From contig JBKECD010000056.1 of the NCBI GenBank assembly GCA_047974225.1, positions 1-64,000 on the forward strand: 64,000 bases of DNA, written 5' to 3'. The DNA comes from JBKEDC01 sp047974225. Lineage in GTDB: Bacteria > Bacteroidota > Bacteroidia > Bacteroidales > Prolixibacteraceae. Both the position numbers and the translations under genes were made by a program. Shown piece after piece: positions 44,553 to 53,654 of the stretch. A model generated the notes under the pieces. It worked only from the letters and a program-made list of their open reading frames with translations, did no database searches and was not told the origin of the DNA. The number at the start of each line of letters is the position of its first letter. Positions within the stretch are counted from its first letter, which is position 1.

Positions 44553-46976
44553 ATGAAAAAACTATTATTCCTATTGCTGACATTGGCAAGCTTTTCTGTG
44601 TCGGCTCAGACCACGGAAATATCGTTGCAAAACAATTGGAAATTCACCAAAGGAAATCCCGAAAACGCAGCGCAGCCGAGCTTCAATGACTCGAAATGGC
44701 AAACAGTCAGCATTCCCCACGATTGGGCAATCTATGGTCCTTTCGACAAAGAAGTGGATAAGCAAGTGGTGAAAATCACCCAAAACAACGAGCAGGAAGC
44801 GACCGAGAAAACTGGTCGCACAGGCTCGCTTCCCCACATCGGCGAGGCGTGGTATCGGGTGCATTTCGACTTGCCCACCTTGCCAAAGAATGCCAAAGTG
44901 CTTGCCGTCTTCGATGGTGCAATGAGCGACCCACAAGTGTTTGTGAATGGCTCGAAAGCAGGAGAATGGGGCTATGGCTACGCCTATTTTCAGCTCGACA
45001 TCACCGATTTGGTGAGCGAAAAAGACAACCTGCTGGCAGTGCATCTTTCACCTAAGGCGCTTTCTTCACGCTGGTATCCGGGTGCAGGATTATATCGGAA
45101 TGTGCGCCTAGTCATTCAGCCTGAAAATCATTTCAAGCTGTGGGAAACCTTTATCACTACGCCAATGGTGAGCGATGAAATCGCCAAGGTGAACATCAAA
45201 ACCAAGGTGAAGGGCGAAAATATGACCCTCGAAACAGTCATCATCGACCTTGACGGAAATGAAGTAGCAGTAGAAAGAACATCCACCATGTTTGGCGATG
45301 AAATGGAGCAAAATATAGCGGTGGCAAAGCCTCAATTGTGGAGCTGCGAGTCGCCCTATCTATACGCTGCGGTAAGTCGAATTTATGACACTCAAGGCGA
45401 AATGCAAGATGAACAAATCACTCGCTTCGGCATTCGAACCATCGATTATTCGCCTGAAAATGGCTTTCAGCTCAATGGCGAAACCATGAAGTTTAAAGGC
45501 GTGTGCTTGCATCATGACTTAGGCGCACTAGGCGCAGCAGTGAATAAATCGGCTCTTCGTCGGCAAATTCAAACGATGAAAGACATGGGCGCCAATGCCA
45601 TCAGAAGTGCCCACAATATGCCTTCGCACGAACAATTGGAGTTGTGCGATGAAATGGGCGTGATGTTCCTCGCTGAAAGTTTCGATGAGTGGAAAAAGCC
45701 CAAAGTGGAGAACGGATATAATCGTTTCTTCGATAAATATCATGAGCAAGATGTGGTGAATTTGGTGAGAGCCACACGCAACCACCCCTGCATTGTGATG
45801 TGGAGTAGCGGCAACGAAGTGCCCGACCAATGGGGAAGCGAAGGGGTGAAACGTGCGAAGCGTTTGCAGGATATTTTCCACCGAGAAGACCCCACACGCC
45901 CCGTTACGGTGGGCATGGATCAAGTGAAAGCTGTCATGGAGTCGGGCTTCGGAGCAATTACCGACATTCCGGGGCTGAACTATCGCACGCACCTTTATGA
46001 GGAAGCTTTCGAGCGTTTCCCGCAAGGACTGCTGCTTGGTTCGGAAACGGCGTCCACAGTGAGCTCGCGCGGGATTTATAAATTTCCTGTGGAGAAGGCG
46101 CACAGCCGAATGTATGAAGATGGGCAATGCTCTTCCTATGACCTCGAATATTGCAACTGGAGCAACATCCCCGAGGATGATGCGGTGCTGCAAGACGACA
46201 AAGATTGGGTAATCGGTGAATTTGTGTGGACAGGCTTCGACTATCTTGGCGAGCCCACGCCCTACGACACTTATTGGCCTTCGCGAAGTTCTTATTTTGG
46301 GATTTGCGACCTCGCTGGCTTGCCTAAGGATAGATATTATTGGTATCGCAGTCGTTGGAACACTTCGGAAAGCACCCTCCATATCTTGCCCCACTGGAAC
46401 TGGAAAGGCATGGAGGGCGACACCGTGCCGGTGTTCGTCTATACGAGTTATGATTCGGCAGAATTGTTCCTCAACGGCAAAAGCTTGGGTGTGCGCACGA
46501 AGAACAACAACTCAAAGTTGGAGCGTTATCGCCTGATGTGGAATGAAGTTGTTTACGAGCCGGGCGAATTGAAAGTGGTGGCACTCGATGCCAACGGAAA
46601 ACCTGCCGAAGAACAGATAATCCGCACCGCTGGCGAGCCCTATCAAATTGTTTTAAATGCCAATGAAACGAGCTTGCAAGCCAATGGCGAAGACTTCAGT
46701 TTTGTGGAAGTGTCGGTGGTGGATAAGGACGGCAATCCTTGCCCGACAGCTACCAACCAACTGCAATTTAAAGTGTCGGGAGCGGGCACATTTCGTGCCG
46801 CTTGCAATGGCGATGCCACTTCTTTGGAAATGTTTCACCTCCCCACGATGAAGCTCTTCAGCGGCAAGCTCGTGGCGATGGTGCAAAGTGGGGACGAAGC
46901 GGGCGAAATCAAACTGACAGTAAAAGGCAAAGGCTTGAAAGCGGCAAGCATTGAGCTTTCCTCCAAACAGCGCTAA
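44553..46976 (+). CDS. Beta-galactosidase, GH2
   Basis: An 807-residue GH2 enzyme with a signal peptide (SFSVSAQ), probably periplasmic. It has the sugar-binding jelly-roll domain (about 20-190, with SIPHDWAIYGPF and SSRWYPGAGLYRNV), the immunoglobulin-like domain, and then the barrel with GVCLHHDLGALGAAVN. The acid/base is Glu422 in SSGNE and the nucleophile is Glu498 in LLGSE. C-terminal beta domains follow (DUF4982-like). It would release galactose from galactan oligosaccharides after import. Last gene of the locus. Confidence 0.92.
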   Translation: MKKLLFLLLTLASFSVSAQTTEISLQNNWKFTKGNPENAAQPSFNDSKWQTVSIPHDWAIYGPFDKEVDKQVVKITQNNEQEATEKTGRTGSLPHIGEAWYRVHFDLPTLPKNAKVLAVFDGAMSDPQVFVNGSKAGEWGYGYAYFQLDITDLVSEKDNLLAVHLSPKALSSRWYPGAGLYRNVRLVIQPENHFKLWETFITTPMVSDEIAKVNIKTKVKGENMTLETVIIDLDGNEVAVERTSTMFGDEMEQNIAVAKPQLWSCESPYLYAAVSRIYDTQGEMQDEQITRFGIRTIDYSPENGFQLNGETMKFKGVCLHHDLGALGAAVNKSALRRQIQTMKDMGANAIRSAHNMPSHEQLELCDEMGVMFLAESFDEWKKPKVENGYNRFFDKYHEQDVVNLVRATRNHPCIVMWSSGNEVPDQWGSEGVKRAKRLQDIFHREDPTRPVTVGMDQVKAVMESGFGAITDIPGLNYRTHLYEEAFERFPQGLLLGSETASTVSSRGIYKFPVEKAHSRMYEDGQCSSYDLEYCNWSNIPEDDAVLQDDKDWVIGEFVWTGFDYLGEPTPYDTYWPSRSSYFGICDLAGLPKDRYYWYRSRWNTSESTLHILPHWNWKGMEGDTVPVFVYTSYDSAELFLNGKSLGVRTKNNNSKLERYRLMWNEVVYEPGELKVVALDANGKPAEEQIIRTAGEPYQIVLNANETSLQANGEDFSFVEVSVVDKDGNPCPTATNQLQFKVSGAGTFRAACNGDATSLEMFHLPTMKLFSGKLVAMVQSGDEAGEIKLTVKGKGLKAASIELSSKQR

Positions 46977-47243
46977 GTTTCCACCGCAAATTTTATTTTA
47001 CAGCAGGTAAATTGCTTTTTCATTATGCTTCGAATACATCGTGTATTCGGAGCATATTTTGGAAAATATAGTCCATGTACATCATGTATTCGTATCTCAT
47101 TTGAAAAAATATAGTCCGAATACATTTTGAAAAAAGAGGAACGATGGATAGGTAAATCGCTTTAAAACTCAAAATAAGGAAAGCATAAAAACGATTTACC
47201 TGTATTTTACGACAACTGCCCCCAATATTCCAAGCGGATTATC
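46977..47243. repeat. Gene-free spacer with several short repeats
   Basis: A hairpin with an eight-base core (CGAATACA at 47030-47037 with TGTATTCG at 47041-47048) is followed by two direct copies of ATATAGTCC (47087 and 47110 region). AGGTAAATYGC occurs twice directly (about 47004 and 47150), and its reverse complement at 47191-47200 pairs with the second copy over nine bases. No gene is seen. Confidence 0.6.
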
Positions 47244-47251
47244 TATCTTTG
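47244..47251 (+). promoter_or_regulatory. -7 box of metF, leaderless layout
   Basis: TATCTTTG ends six bases before the metF ATG at 47258, so the transcript would begin at or very near the start codon. The -33 element is not clear. Confidence 0.5.
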
Positions 47252-47257
47252 TGCCAA

Positions 47258-48211
47258 ATGAAAGTAATAGATATCATCCAACAAAGCGAGCACACCTTGT
47301 TTTCTTTCGAGCTTCTTCCGCCTCTGAAAGGAAACAATGCCGATACTATATATAGTACGATTGAAAACCTGCTCGAACTTAATCCGCAATACATCAACAT
47401 CACCACCCACCGCGATGAGGTGGTTTACTCGGAATTGCCCGGGGGCGAAATCAAAAAGAAAGTGGTGCGCAAGCGCCCAGGGGCTGTTGCCATTGCCGCA
47501 TCTATTCAGCATCGCTATGGCATTCCGGTAGTGCCGCATATTCTCTGCGGTGGTTTCAGCAAAAGCGAAACCGAACATGTGCTGATGGATCTTAATTTCC
47601 TCGGCATTGAAAACGTGCTCGCCCTGCGTGGCGATGGCGTGAAAAGCGACCTCGTGTTTCGCCCCGAATCCGACGGACACGCCAACGCCAATGAGCTGGT
47701 GCAGCAAATCAAAAAACTCGGCGAAGGGAAATACCTCGACCCCGACCTCAAAAACACGGCCGCCCTCGACTTCTGCGTGGGAGTGGCTGGATATCCCGAG
47801 AAACATTTTGAAGCCCCGAACTTCAACACCGACCTCAATCACCTCAAACAAAAGGTGGACGCTGGTGCCGAATATGTGGTTACACAAATGTTCTTCGACA
47901 ATAAAGTCTATTTCGACTTCGTCGATAAATGCCGAGCCATCGGCATCAACGTGCCCATCATCCCGGGCATCAAATCCATCAGCTCGAAACGACAACTCAC
48001 CGTGCTGCCCAAAATCTTTAGCATCGACCTGCCCGACGACTTGGTGAACGAGGTGCTGCGATGCAAAAATGATGAGGACGTGAAAAGGGTCGGCACCGAA
48101 TGGACAATTCAGCAAGCCAAAGAATTAATCGCCGCCAAAGTGCCCAGCTTGCACATGTACACCATGGGCATTTCCGATAGCACCAAAAATATTATCAAAC
48201 ACGCATTCTGA
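47258..48211 (+). CDS. metF: 5,10-methylenetetrahydrofolate reductase
   Basis: A 317-residue FAD enzyme that reduces methylenetetrahydrofolate to the methyl form used for methionine synthesis. The start at 47258 (MKVIDIIQQ) matches the family opening; a TTG nine bases upstream lies inside the -7 box. FSFELLPPLKG is the typical first strand, with the catalytic glutamate in it. RGDG and VTQMFFDNKVYFDFVDKCR are conserved. The last part has IPGIKSISSKRQL. It leads a run of four plus-strand genes with short gaps (metF, usp, tatD, ansA). Confidence 0.94.
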   Translation: MKVIDIIQQSEHTLFSFELLPPLKGNNADTIYSTIENLLELNPQYINITTHRDEVVYSELPGGEIKKKVVRKRPGAVAIAASIQHRYGIPVVPHILCGGFSKSETEHVLMDLNFLGIENVLALRGDGVKSDLVFRPESDGHANANELVQQIKKLGEGKYLDPDLKNTAALDFCVGVAGYPEKHFEAPNFNTDLNHLKQKVDAGAEYVVTQMFFDNKVYFDFVDKCRAIGINVPIIPGIKSISSKRQLTVLPKIFSIDLPDDLVNEVLRCKNDEDVKRVGTEWTIQQAKELIAAKVPSLHMYTMGISDSTKNIIKHAF

Positions 48212-48246
48212 CACCACACTATATAATAGTATAAACCACCACTGCC

Positions 48247-49134
48247 ATGAGAGAACAAGCCATAACCACCGCTGTAAACAAAGTGCTGATGCCAATCACA
48301 CTCAACGACGAAGGAAAAGGTGTGATTAATCGCGCTGTGAATTTCCACCGACGATATAACTGCGAAGTAACACTGCTGCTGTCGGTCGATGAAGACTCGG
48401 AGTTGCCCAACTGGCTGAGCAAGTTTTTCCAAAACCGCTCAGCACTGTTGCCCGCTGAAGACCAACTGCGCATGTTTGTGAGCGATGCGCTGGCTGACTA
48501 CAAAGTGCCTGAATATATGCACCTCGTGGTGGAGCCCGGCTCGATGATGCGCGGGGTGAAAAAGGTGCAACAGAAAAATCCCCACGACTTGGTGCTGCTC
48601 AACAAGCGATTGGTAACCGACCCCGAGGCGCAAGACTCGTGGGAAAATAACATCAAACTGATTATCCAAGAGGCGCACTGCCCTGTGCTCACCTACACGG
48701 GCGGCGATAAGCCCATTCGAGCAAGCAAAATCTTGTTGCCCATCGACCTTTTCCAACCTCACCGAGGAAAACTTATCTGGGCTGAACGCCTCGCACACGG
48801 ATATAATGCGAGTGTGCACATCGTGTCGGCAATCAAAAATACACTCGTGCTGGAGGAAACTGCCGTCTATCGGAAAATCAAAGACGCCCGCTTTCACCTC
48901 GAACAGTCGGGCATCAAAACCGAAACAACCATCCTCATGGAGGAAGAAGGCAAAACCATCAATCAGATGATTCCTGAGTTTATCAACGCCACGCAAGCCG
49001 ACCTTACGGTGCTAATGACACACCAAGAGAGTATCTTCGACTTTAATTATATCGGGCGTGTGGCGTCGGAAGTCATTCTGAAAACCGACACCCCAATCTT
49101 CTGTATCGCCCCTGAAAAATATTCGCTATTCTAA
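48247..49134 (+). CDS. Universal stress protein with two UspA-type domains
   Basis: A 295-residue cytoplasmic protein made of two UspA-like domains (about 10-150 and 158-290). The second has KILLPIDLFQPHRGKL at its first strand and VLMTHQES near the end of the fold. The full ATP-binding glycine motif of the family is not evident, so nucleotide binding is uncertain. Its place in a metF-tatD-ansA run does not point to a particular pathway. It ends two bases before tatD, suggesting translational coupling. Confidence 0.8.
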   Translation: MREQAITTAVNKVLMPITLNDEGKGVINRAVNFHRRYNCEVTLLLSVDEDSELPNWLSKFFQNRSALLPAEDQLRMFVSDALADYKVPEYMHLVVEPGSMMRGVKKVQQKNPHDLVLLNKRLVTDPEAQDSWENNIKLIIQEAHCPVLTYTGGDKPIRASKILLPIDLFQPHRGKLIWAERLAHGYNASVHIVSAIKNTLVLEETAVYRKIKDARFHLEQSGIKTETTILMEEEGKTINQMIPEFINATQADLTVLMTHQESIFDFNYIGRVASEVILKTDTPIFCIAPEKYSLF

Positions 49135-49136
49135 TC

Positions 49137-49901
49137 ATGCTGATTGATACCCACGCCCACATCTACGCCGAAGAGTTTGAGACCGACCGTGATATAGTCA
49201 TCCGCCGTGCCATCGACGAAGGCGTAGAAAAGATTTTCATCCCCAATGTCGATAGTGACTCTATCGAGCCACTTCTCGAATTGGTCGATGCCCACCCACA
49301 GACGTGCTATCCGATGATTGGCATTCACCCCACCTCGGTGAACGCCGACTATGAACGAGAATTGGCAATGGTGAAACATTGGCTTCAGAAACGAAAGTTT
49401 ATCGCCGTTGGCGAAATCGGAATGGACTTGTATTGGGACAAAACATTTGAGGAAGAACAAAAGCTGGTCTTCGCCCAGCAAATCAAATGGGCAAAGCAAT
49501 ACGGCTTGCCGATTGCTATCCACAACCGCGATGCCTTCGCTGAAACAATGACGGTGCTTCGAGCAAATCATTTCAGCGAGCTGAAAGGCGTGTTTCATAG
49601 CTTCTCGGGCTCTGTCGAAGAGGCGACGCAAGTCATCGAACTGGGGTTTAAAATCGGCGTGAGCGGCGTGGTTACCTTCAAAAACGCAGGCATGGACAAG
49701 GTGATTGCTGAAATTCCTTTAGAACACTTAGTCCTCGAAACCGACGCCCCTTATCTCACTCCCGTGCCCTTCCGTGGCAAGCGCAACGAAAGCGCCTATG
49801 TGAGAAATATCGCTCAAAAAATAGCCGAACTACATCAAATAGACATTCATACGGTGGAGGAAATCACCACCGCCAATGCCCTTAAAACCTTCTCAATATA
49901 A
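49137..49901 (+). CDS. tatD: TatD-family metal-dependent hydrolase
   Basis: A 254-residue TIM-barrel nuclease-like hydrolase. The metal-binding opening is LIDTHAHIYAEEF. GEIGMDLYWD carries the bridging glutamate. Further ligands are IHNRDA and HSFSGSVEEA, with VLETDAPYLTPVPFRGKRNE at the end. Family members act as 3'-5' DNA exonucleases or have unassigned hydrolase roles. The stop is four bases before the asparaginase start. The assignment is certain at family level. Confidence 0.93.
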   Translation: MLIDTHAHIYAEEFETDRDIVIRRAIDEGVEKIFIPNVDSDSIEPLLELVDAHPQTCYPMIGIHPTSVNADYERELAMVKHWLQKRKFIAVGEIGMDLYWDKTFEEEQKLVFAQQIKWAKQYGLPIAIHNRDAFAETMTVLRANHFSELKGVFHSFSGSVEEATQVIELGFKIGVSGVVTFKNAGMDKVIAEIPLEHLVLETDAPYLTPVPFRGKRNESAYVRNIAQKIAELHQIDIHTVEEITTANALKTFSI

Positions 49902-49905
49902 CCAT

Positions 49906-50961
49906 ATGAACGGACTCGTATTTGGAACAAAAAACGCCGACGTGCCCTCGGTGCTCATCATCTACACCGGAGGCACCATTGGCATGGTGCAAAAAAACAA
50001 CGGGCTGAGCCCCGTGCAATTCGACAATATCCTGCACGAAGTGCCCGAGCTCAACCGACTAGGATATAAGCTCGAAGCCATGACCTTCGAGTCGCCCATC
50101 GACTCCTCGAACATGGACCCCGAGCGATGGAAAGAAGTGGCACAAGTGATTCAAAGCAACTACACCCGATTCGACGGATTCGTGGTGCTCCACGGCACCG
50201 ACACCATGGCCTACACCGCCTCGGCGGTGAGCTTCATGCTCGAAGATCTCGCCAAGCCTGTGATATTCACAGGCTCGCAGCTGCCTATCGGCATCCTCCG
50301 CACCGACGGCAAGGAAAACCTCATCACCTCCATCGAGATTGCCGCCGCTAGAAATGCTCACAACGAGCCTCAAATATCCGAAGTGTGCATCTATTTCGAC
50401 TCGAAGCTGCTCCGTGCCAATCGCACCATCAAGCGCCATGCCGACCACTTCAGCGCCTTTCATTCGCCCAACTTCCCACTCCTTGCTCGTGCAGGAGTCG
50501 ATATCACCTATTATCAGGAAAACCTATTGCCCTTTCAAAGCAACAAAGCACTCACCGTGCGCACCAACTTCGAGCAAAACGTGGTGATTCTTCGCATGTT
50601 TCCCGGCATTCAAGCCACCGTGATGGAAAGTATCATCAACACGCCCAATCTGAAAGGTATGGTCATCGAAGTGTATGGCTCAGGCACGTTCCCCAGCGAA
50701 GAATGCTACACCCGCATCATCAAGCAGGCAATTGAAAAAGGCATACTAATCGTGATTGTAACCCAATGCGAAGCCGGTGTGGTGAAGATTGAAAAATACG
50801 AAGCCAGCCGTGAATTGCTAAATGCAGGAGTAATTAATGGGAAAGACATGACTTCCGAAGCAGCCATCACCAAATTGATGTATGTTTTGGGGCAAAACTA
50901 CGACCGCACAACAACCGAAATGAAGATGAAACAAAGTTTAAGAGGAGAAATTCAACAATAA
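49906..50961 (+). CDS. ansA: Type I L-asparaginase
   Basis: A 351-residue cytoplasmic asparaginase that turns asparagine into aspartate and ammonia. The first catalytic motif is YTGGTIGM, the second HGTDTMAYTASA. Further conserved parts are FTGSQLPIGILRTDGKENL and TQCEAGVVKIEKYEASRELL. The ATG at 49906 is chosen; an earlier in-frame ATG lies inside tatD. It has no signal peptide, which marks it as type I. A weak T-rich stretch after the stop (near 50980) may help termination. Confidence 0.93.
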   Translation: MNGLVFGTKNADVPSVLIIYTGGTIGMVQKNNGLSPVQFDNILHEVPELNRLGYKLEAMTFESPIDSSNMDPERWKEVAQVIQSNYTRFDGFVVLHGTDTMAYTASAVSFMLEDLAKPVIFTGSQLPIGILRTDGKENLITSIEIAAARNAHNEPQISEVCIYFDSKLLRANRTIKRHADHFSAFHSPNFPLLARAGVDITYYQENLLPFQSNKALTVRTNFEQNVVILRMFPGIQATVMESIINTPNLKGMVIEVYGSGTFPSEECYTRIIKQAIEKGILIVIVTQCEAGVVKIEKYEASRELLNAGVINGKDMTSEAAITKLMYVLGQNYDRTTTEMKMKQSLRGEIQQ

Positions 50962-51093
50962 TTGCTTGGATTTGCTTTTTTTTTTGCAATTTGCGTCCAA
51001 AATAGAAGACATCCAAAGCCATTAAAGCAGTATTTGCAGATTTTCAGGCAGATAGCTGAATAATGAAAAAGGAAAAATTAGCGCTTAGCTTGA

Positions 51094-51101
51094 TAGCTTT
51101 G
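51094..51101 (+). promoter_or_regulatory. -7 box of the exbB operon
   Basis: TAGCTTTG matches TAnnTTTG, 62 bases before the exbB start. The remaining 200-base spacer from 50962 holds nothing else I can name. Confidence 0.5.
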
Positions 51102-51163
51102 CAATTTACAAGCGTTTAGAATTGAAATTGAATATAAATAATTAAAAATTAAGTATTATTAAA

Positions 51164-51997
51164 ATGAAACCAGTAATGAAGAAACTATTTGCGTTGTTAG
51201 CGGTGTTTGGCATGCTCTATGTAGCACAACCGACAGCATTGTATGCTCAAGAAGCAGAAACAACAGAACAAGCTGAAGCAGTTCAAGAAGAAGCGACAGC
51301 AGTGGAAGAAGTTGCAACGGCAGCTTCAGAAGAAGCAGCAGCAGCCGAGCTAGAAAATGGCAAAGGCTTGCACGGTGCTTTGAAACAAAAATTTATTGAA
51401 GGTGGTGTAGGATTCATGGCCTTCGTACTCGTGTGTTTGATTTTAGGTTTGGCTCTTTCTTTGGAGCGTGTGATTTACCTAAACCTTGCCACTACCAACA
51501 ACAAAAAATTGTTGCTTGCTGTGGAAGCTGCTTTGGCAGAAGGTGGTATTGAAGCTGCTAAAGAAGTATGTCGCAACACTCGCGGACCAGTAGCTAGTAT
51601 CTTCTATCAGGGTCTTGACCGTTCAGACGAAGGTATGGAAGTAGTAGAAAAAACAGTTGTCGCCTATGGTGGCGTGCAAACAGGTCTATTGGAAAAAGGC
51701 TTGAGCTGGATGGCTCTTTTCATCGCCTTGGCTCCGATGCTTGGTTTCATGGGTACTGTAATCGGTATGATTGCGGCATTCGATGCTATCGAGGTGGCTG
51801 GTGATATTAGCCCTACTCTTGTGGCTGGTGGTATTAAAGTGGCCTTGATTACAACTGTAGCCGGTTTGATCGTAGCGATGATCCTTCAAATCTTCTACAA
51901 CTACTGTTTGTCAAAAATCGACTCAATCGTAAACAGCATGGAAGATGCTTCAATCTCTTTGATTGACATCCTAGTAAAACACACCGCAAAAAAATAA
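51164..51997 (+). CDS. exbB: ExbB/TolQ/MotA-family proton channel protein
   Basis: A 277-residue inner-membrane protein that, with ExbD, uses proton flow to energise TonB-dependent transport. A signal-like N-terminus (to about residue 28) is followed by an extracytoplasmic stretch rich in Glu and Ala (30-65), a Bacteroidetes-type extension. Three membrane helices lie at about 85-105, 180-205 and 220-245. The second has ALAPMLGFMGTVIGMIAAFDAI, the conserved core of the family. It would power the SusC transporters in this window. First gene of a four-gene operon. Confidence 0.92.
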   Translation: MKPVMKKLFALLAVFGMLYVAQPTALYAQEAETTEQAEAVQEEATAVEEVATAASEEAAAAELENGKGLHGALKQKFIEGGVGFMAFVLVCLILGLALSLERVIYLNLATTNNKKLLLAVEAALAEGGIEAAKEVCRNTRGPVASIFYQGLDRSDEGMEVVEKTVVAYGGVQTGLLEKGLSWMALFIALAPMLGFMGTVIGMIAAFDAIEVAGDISPTLVAGGIKVALITTVAGLIVAMILQIFYNYCLSKIDSIVNSMEDASISLIDILVKHTAKK

Positions 51998-52005
51998 TTT
52001 GAATT

Positions 52006-52470
52006 ATGAAACTAGAAAAAGTAACTAACATTATTCTAGGAGTAATAATGGCAGTTTCAGTGCTATTAATCGTGATGCTCACCATGAACATCAGCGATGA
52101 TATGACTGACGCCACTATGAACTCTTGGATCAATGCCAATTTGAATTGGACATATACCTTGTTAGGTGCTGCTACGTTTATTGCGGTCGTTTTCGCATTA
52201 ATTCAAACAGTAACCGACAAAAACGCCGCTAAGTCTGGCGGTATTGCACTAGCTTGTGCCGTGGTGATCATCGGTGCAGCCTATGCGCTAGCTAGCGATG
52301 CTATCCCTAATTTTCATGGGGTGCAAGATTTAGTAGCTGAAGGCTCGCTGACTAATGCCATTTCTAAATGGGTTGGCACAACGCTTTACACCACCTACAT
52401 CCTCTTGGGGCTAATCATAGCTTCCATCGTAGGATTTGGCGTGAAGTCAATCTTCGCAAGCAAAAACTAA
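52006..52470 (+). CDS. Membrane protein between exbB and exbD, unknown function
   Basis: A 154-residue protein with four hydrophobic segments (about 7-25, 45-66, 78-96 and 128-148), separated by short polar loops. It starts eight bases after exbB and is followed by two exbD genes. Genes of this size occur at this spot in other Bacteroidetes exb operons, but no role is established. It could be an accessory part of the motor complex. Confidence 0.65.
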   Translation: MKLEKVTNIILGVIMAVSVLLIVMLTMNISDDMTDATMNSWINANLNWTYTLLGAATFIAVVFALIQTVTDKNAAKSGGIALACAVVIIGAAYALASDAIPNFHGVQDLVAEGSLTNAISKWVGTTLYTTYILLGLIIASIVGFGVKSIFASKN

Positions 52471-52507
52471 TTGAAGTGGTAATTATAACACAGGAAATAA
52501 TTAAATT

Positions 52508-53077
52508 ATGAGCAGAAAAGTACCAGAAATACCGTCGTCATCACTTGCCGACATCGCCTTCATGTTGCTTATCTTTTTCCTGGTTGCTACCACAATGGAC
52601 GTAGATAAGGGCTTGGAACGCAAGCTACCACCAATGTCTCCTGAAGACATCGAAAACCCTCCCCCCATCAAGGAGAGAAACGTTTTCGTGGTGCTAGTAA
52701 ATGCCAACAACGAGCTCCTTGTTGAAGGAGAACCCATGGAAATCAGCCAACTGCGTGAAGCAGCGGTGGAGTTCATGGAAAACCCTGCAAACGATGCCAA
52801 CCTTCCCGAAAAAACAATGAAGGAAGTTACCTTCTTCGGAACAGTGGGCATTACTAAAGGGGTTATCTCTCTTCAAAATGACCGAGGCACAGCCTACGGA
52901 ACTTATCTAATCGTTCAAAATGAATTGGTAGGAGCAGTGAATGAGTTAAGAGACAAAGTGTCGAAAAAACAATTCGGCAAGCCTTTTGCAGAACTCGATA
53001 TTGACCAGCAAGATGCGGTGAAAATCGTCGTTCCATCAAAAATTTCAGAAGCAGAACCTAAACAAGTTGGAGGATAA
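52508..53077 (+). CDS. exbD: ExbD/TolR-family protein 1
   Basis: A 189-residue protein with one membrane helix (about 15-35). The proton-carrying Asp is in SSSLADIAFMLLIFFLVATT, as in the family's LxDxxFxLLxFF pattern. The periplasmic domain (about 60-185) is longer than in E. coli ExbD and carries family-typical beta-alpha units. It is followed after five bases by a second exbD. Confidence 0.92.
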   Translation: MSRKVPEIPSSSLADIAFMLLIFFLVATTMDVDKGLERKLPPMSPEDIENPPPIKERNVFVVLVNANNELLVEGEPMEISQLREAAVEFMENPANDANLPEKTMKEVTFFGTVGITKGVISLQNDRGTAYGTYLIVQNELVGAVNELRDKVSKKQFGKPFAELDIDQQDAVKIVVPSKISEAEPKQVGG

Positions 53078-53082
53078 GGAAT

Positions 53083-53556
53083 ATGTCAAAGTTTAAAAAG
53101 AATAATGATAAGGAATTGCCACCAATTTCAACCGCTTCGCTTCCTGATATCGTGTTCATGCTATTGTTCTTCTTCATGGTAAGTACAACAATGCGTGAGG
53201 TTACCATGATGGTCGAAGTGCAAGTTCCTGCTGGAACTGAGCTCTCGAAGCTGGAAAAGAAATCCTTGGTGAGCTACATCTATGTGGGCGAGCCCATGAG
53301 ACAATATCAAAGAATATATGGCTCAGAACCTCGCATTCAATTGAATGACCAGTTTGCACAACCTAACGACATCATCGACTTCATCACCGCTGAGCGTGAA
53401 GCTCGCGATGAAGCGGAGGTGCCTCAGATGATTACCTCATTAAAGGTTGATGAATATGCTAAGATGGGTATTGTAACCGACATCAAGCAAGAATTGCGTA
53501 GATGTTCTGCTTTGCACATCAACTATTCAGCACGCCAAAAAGCAACAGCTGAATAA
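53083..53556 (+). CDS. exbD: ExbD/TolR-family protein 2
   Basis: A 157-residue second ExbD. The helix reads TASLPDIVFMLLFFFMVSTT with the conserved Asp, and the N-terminus has extra Lys and Asn. The periplasmic domain differs from that of the first copy, so the two probably act together in one complex rather than as redundant copies. No tonB gene follows. A strong terminator closes the operon. Confidence 0.92.
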   Translation: MSKFKKNNDKELPPISTASLPDIVFMLLFFFMVSTTMREVTMMVEVQVPAGTELSKLEKKSLVSYIYVGEPMRQYQRIYGSEPRIQLNDQFAQPNDIIDFITAEREARDEAEVPQMITSLKVDEYAKMGIVTDIKQELRRCSALHINYSARQKATAE

Positions 53557-53576
53557 GCATTATTAGCAAGACAATT

Positions 53577-53613
53577 AAAAAGCCACTCTAATTAATTTTA
53601 GAGTGGCTTTTTT
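53577..53613 (+). terminator. Terminator of the exb operon
   Basis: A 10-bp perfect stem (53581-53590 with 53599-53608) with an eight-base loop is followed by T5 and preceded by A4. Confidence 0.9.
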
Positions 53614-53654
53614 GCTTCTTCGCCAAAATGTGTGGGTGAGGAGCACATTAATTT

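Noticed and set aside
45528..46394. 288-codon minus-strand open frame inside the GH2 gene
   Set aside because: It is antisense to conserved catalytic codons and has no recognisable domain.
47243..48115. 290-codon minus-strand open frame over metF
   Set aside because: It mirrors metF codon bias (high GC at third positions) and has no family resemblance.
50962..51010. T-rich stretch after ansA as a firm terminator
   Set aside because: The T-run is flanked by only a four-base stem (TTGC/GCAA), too weak to call.
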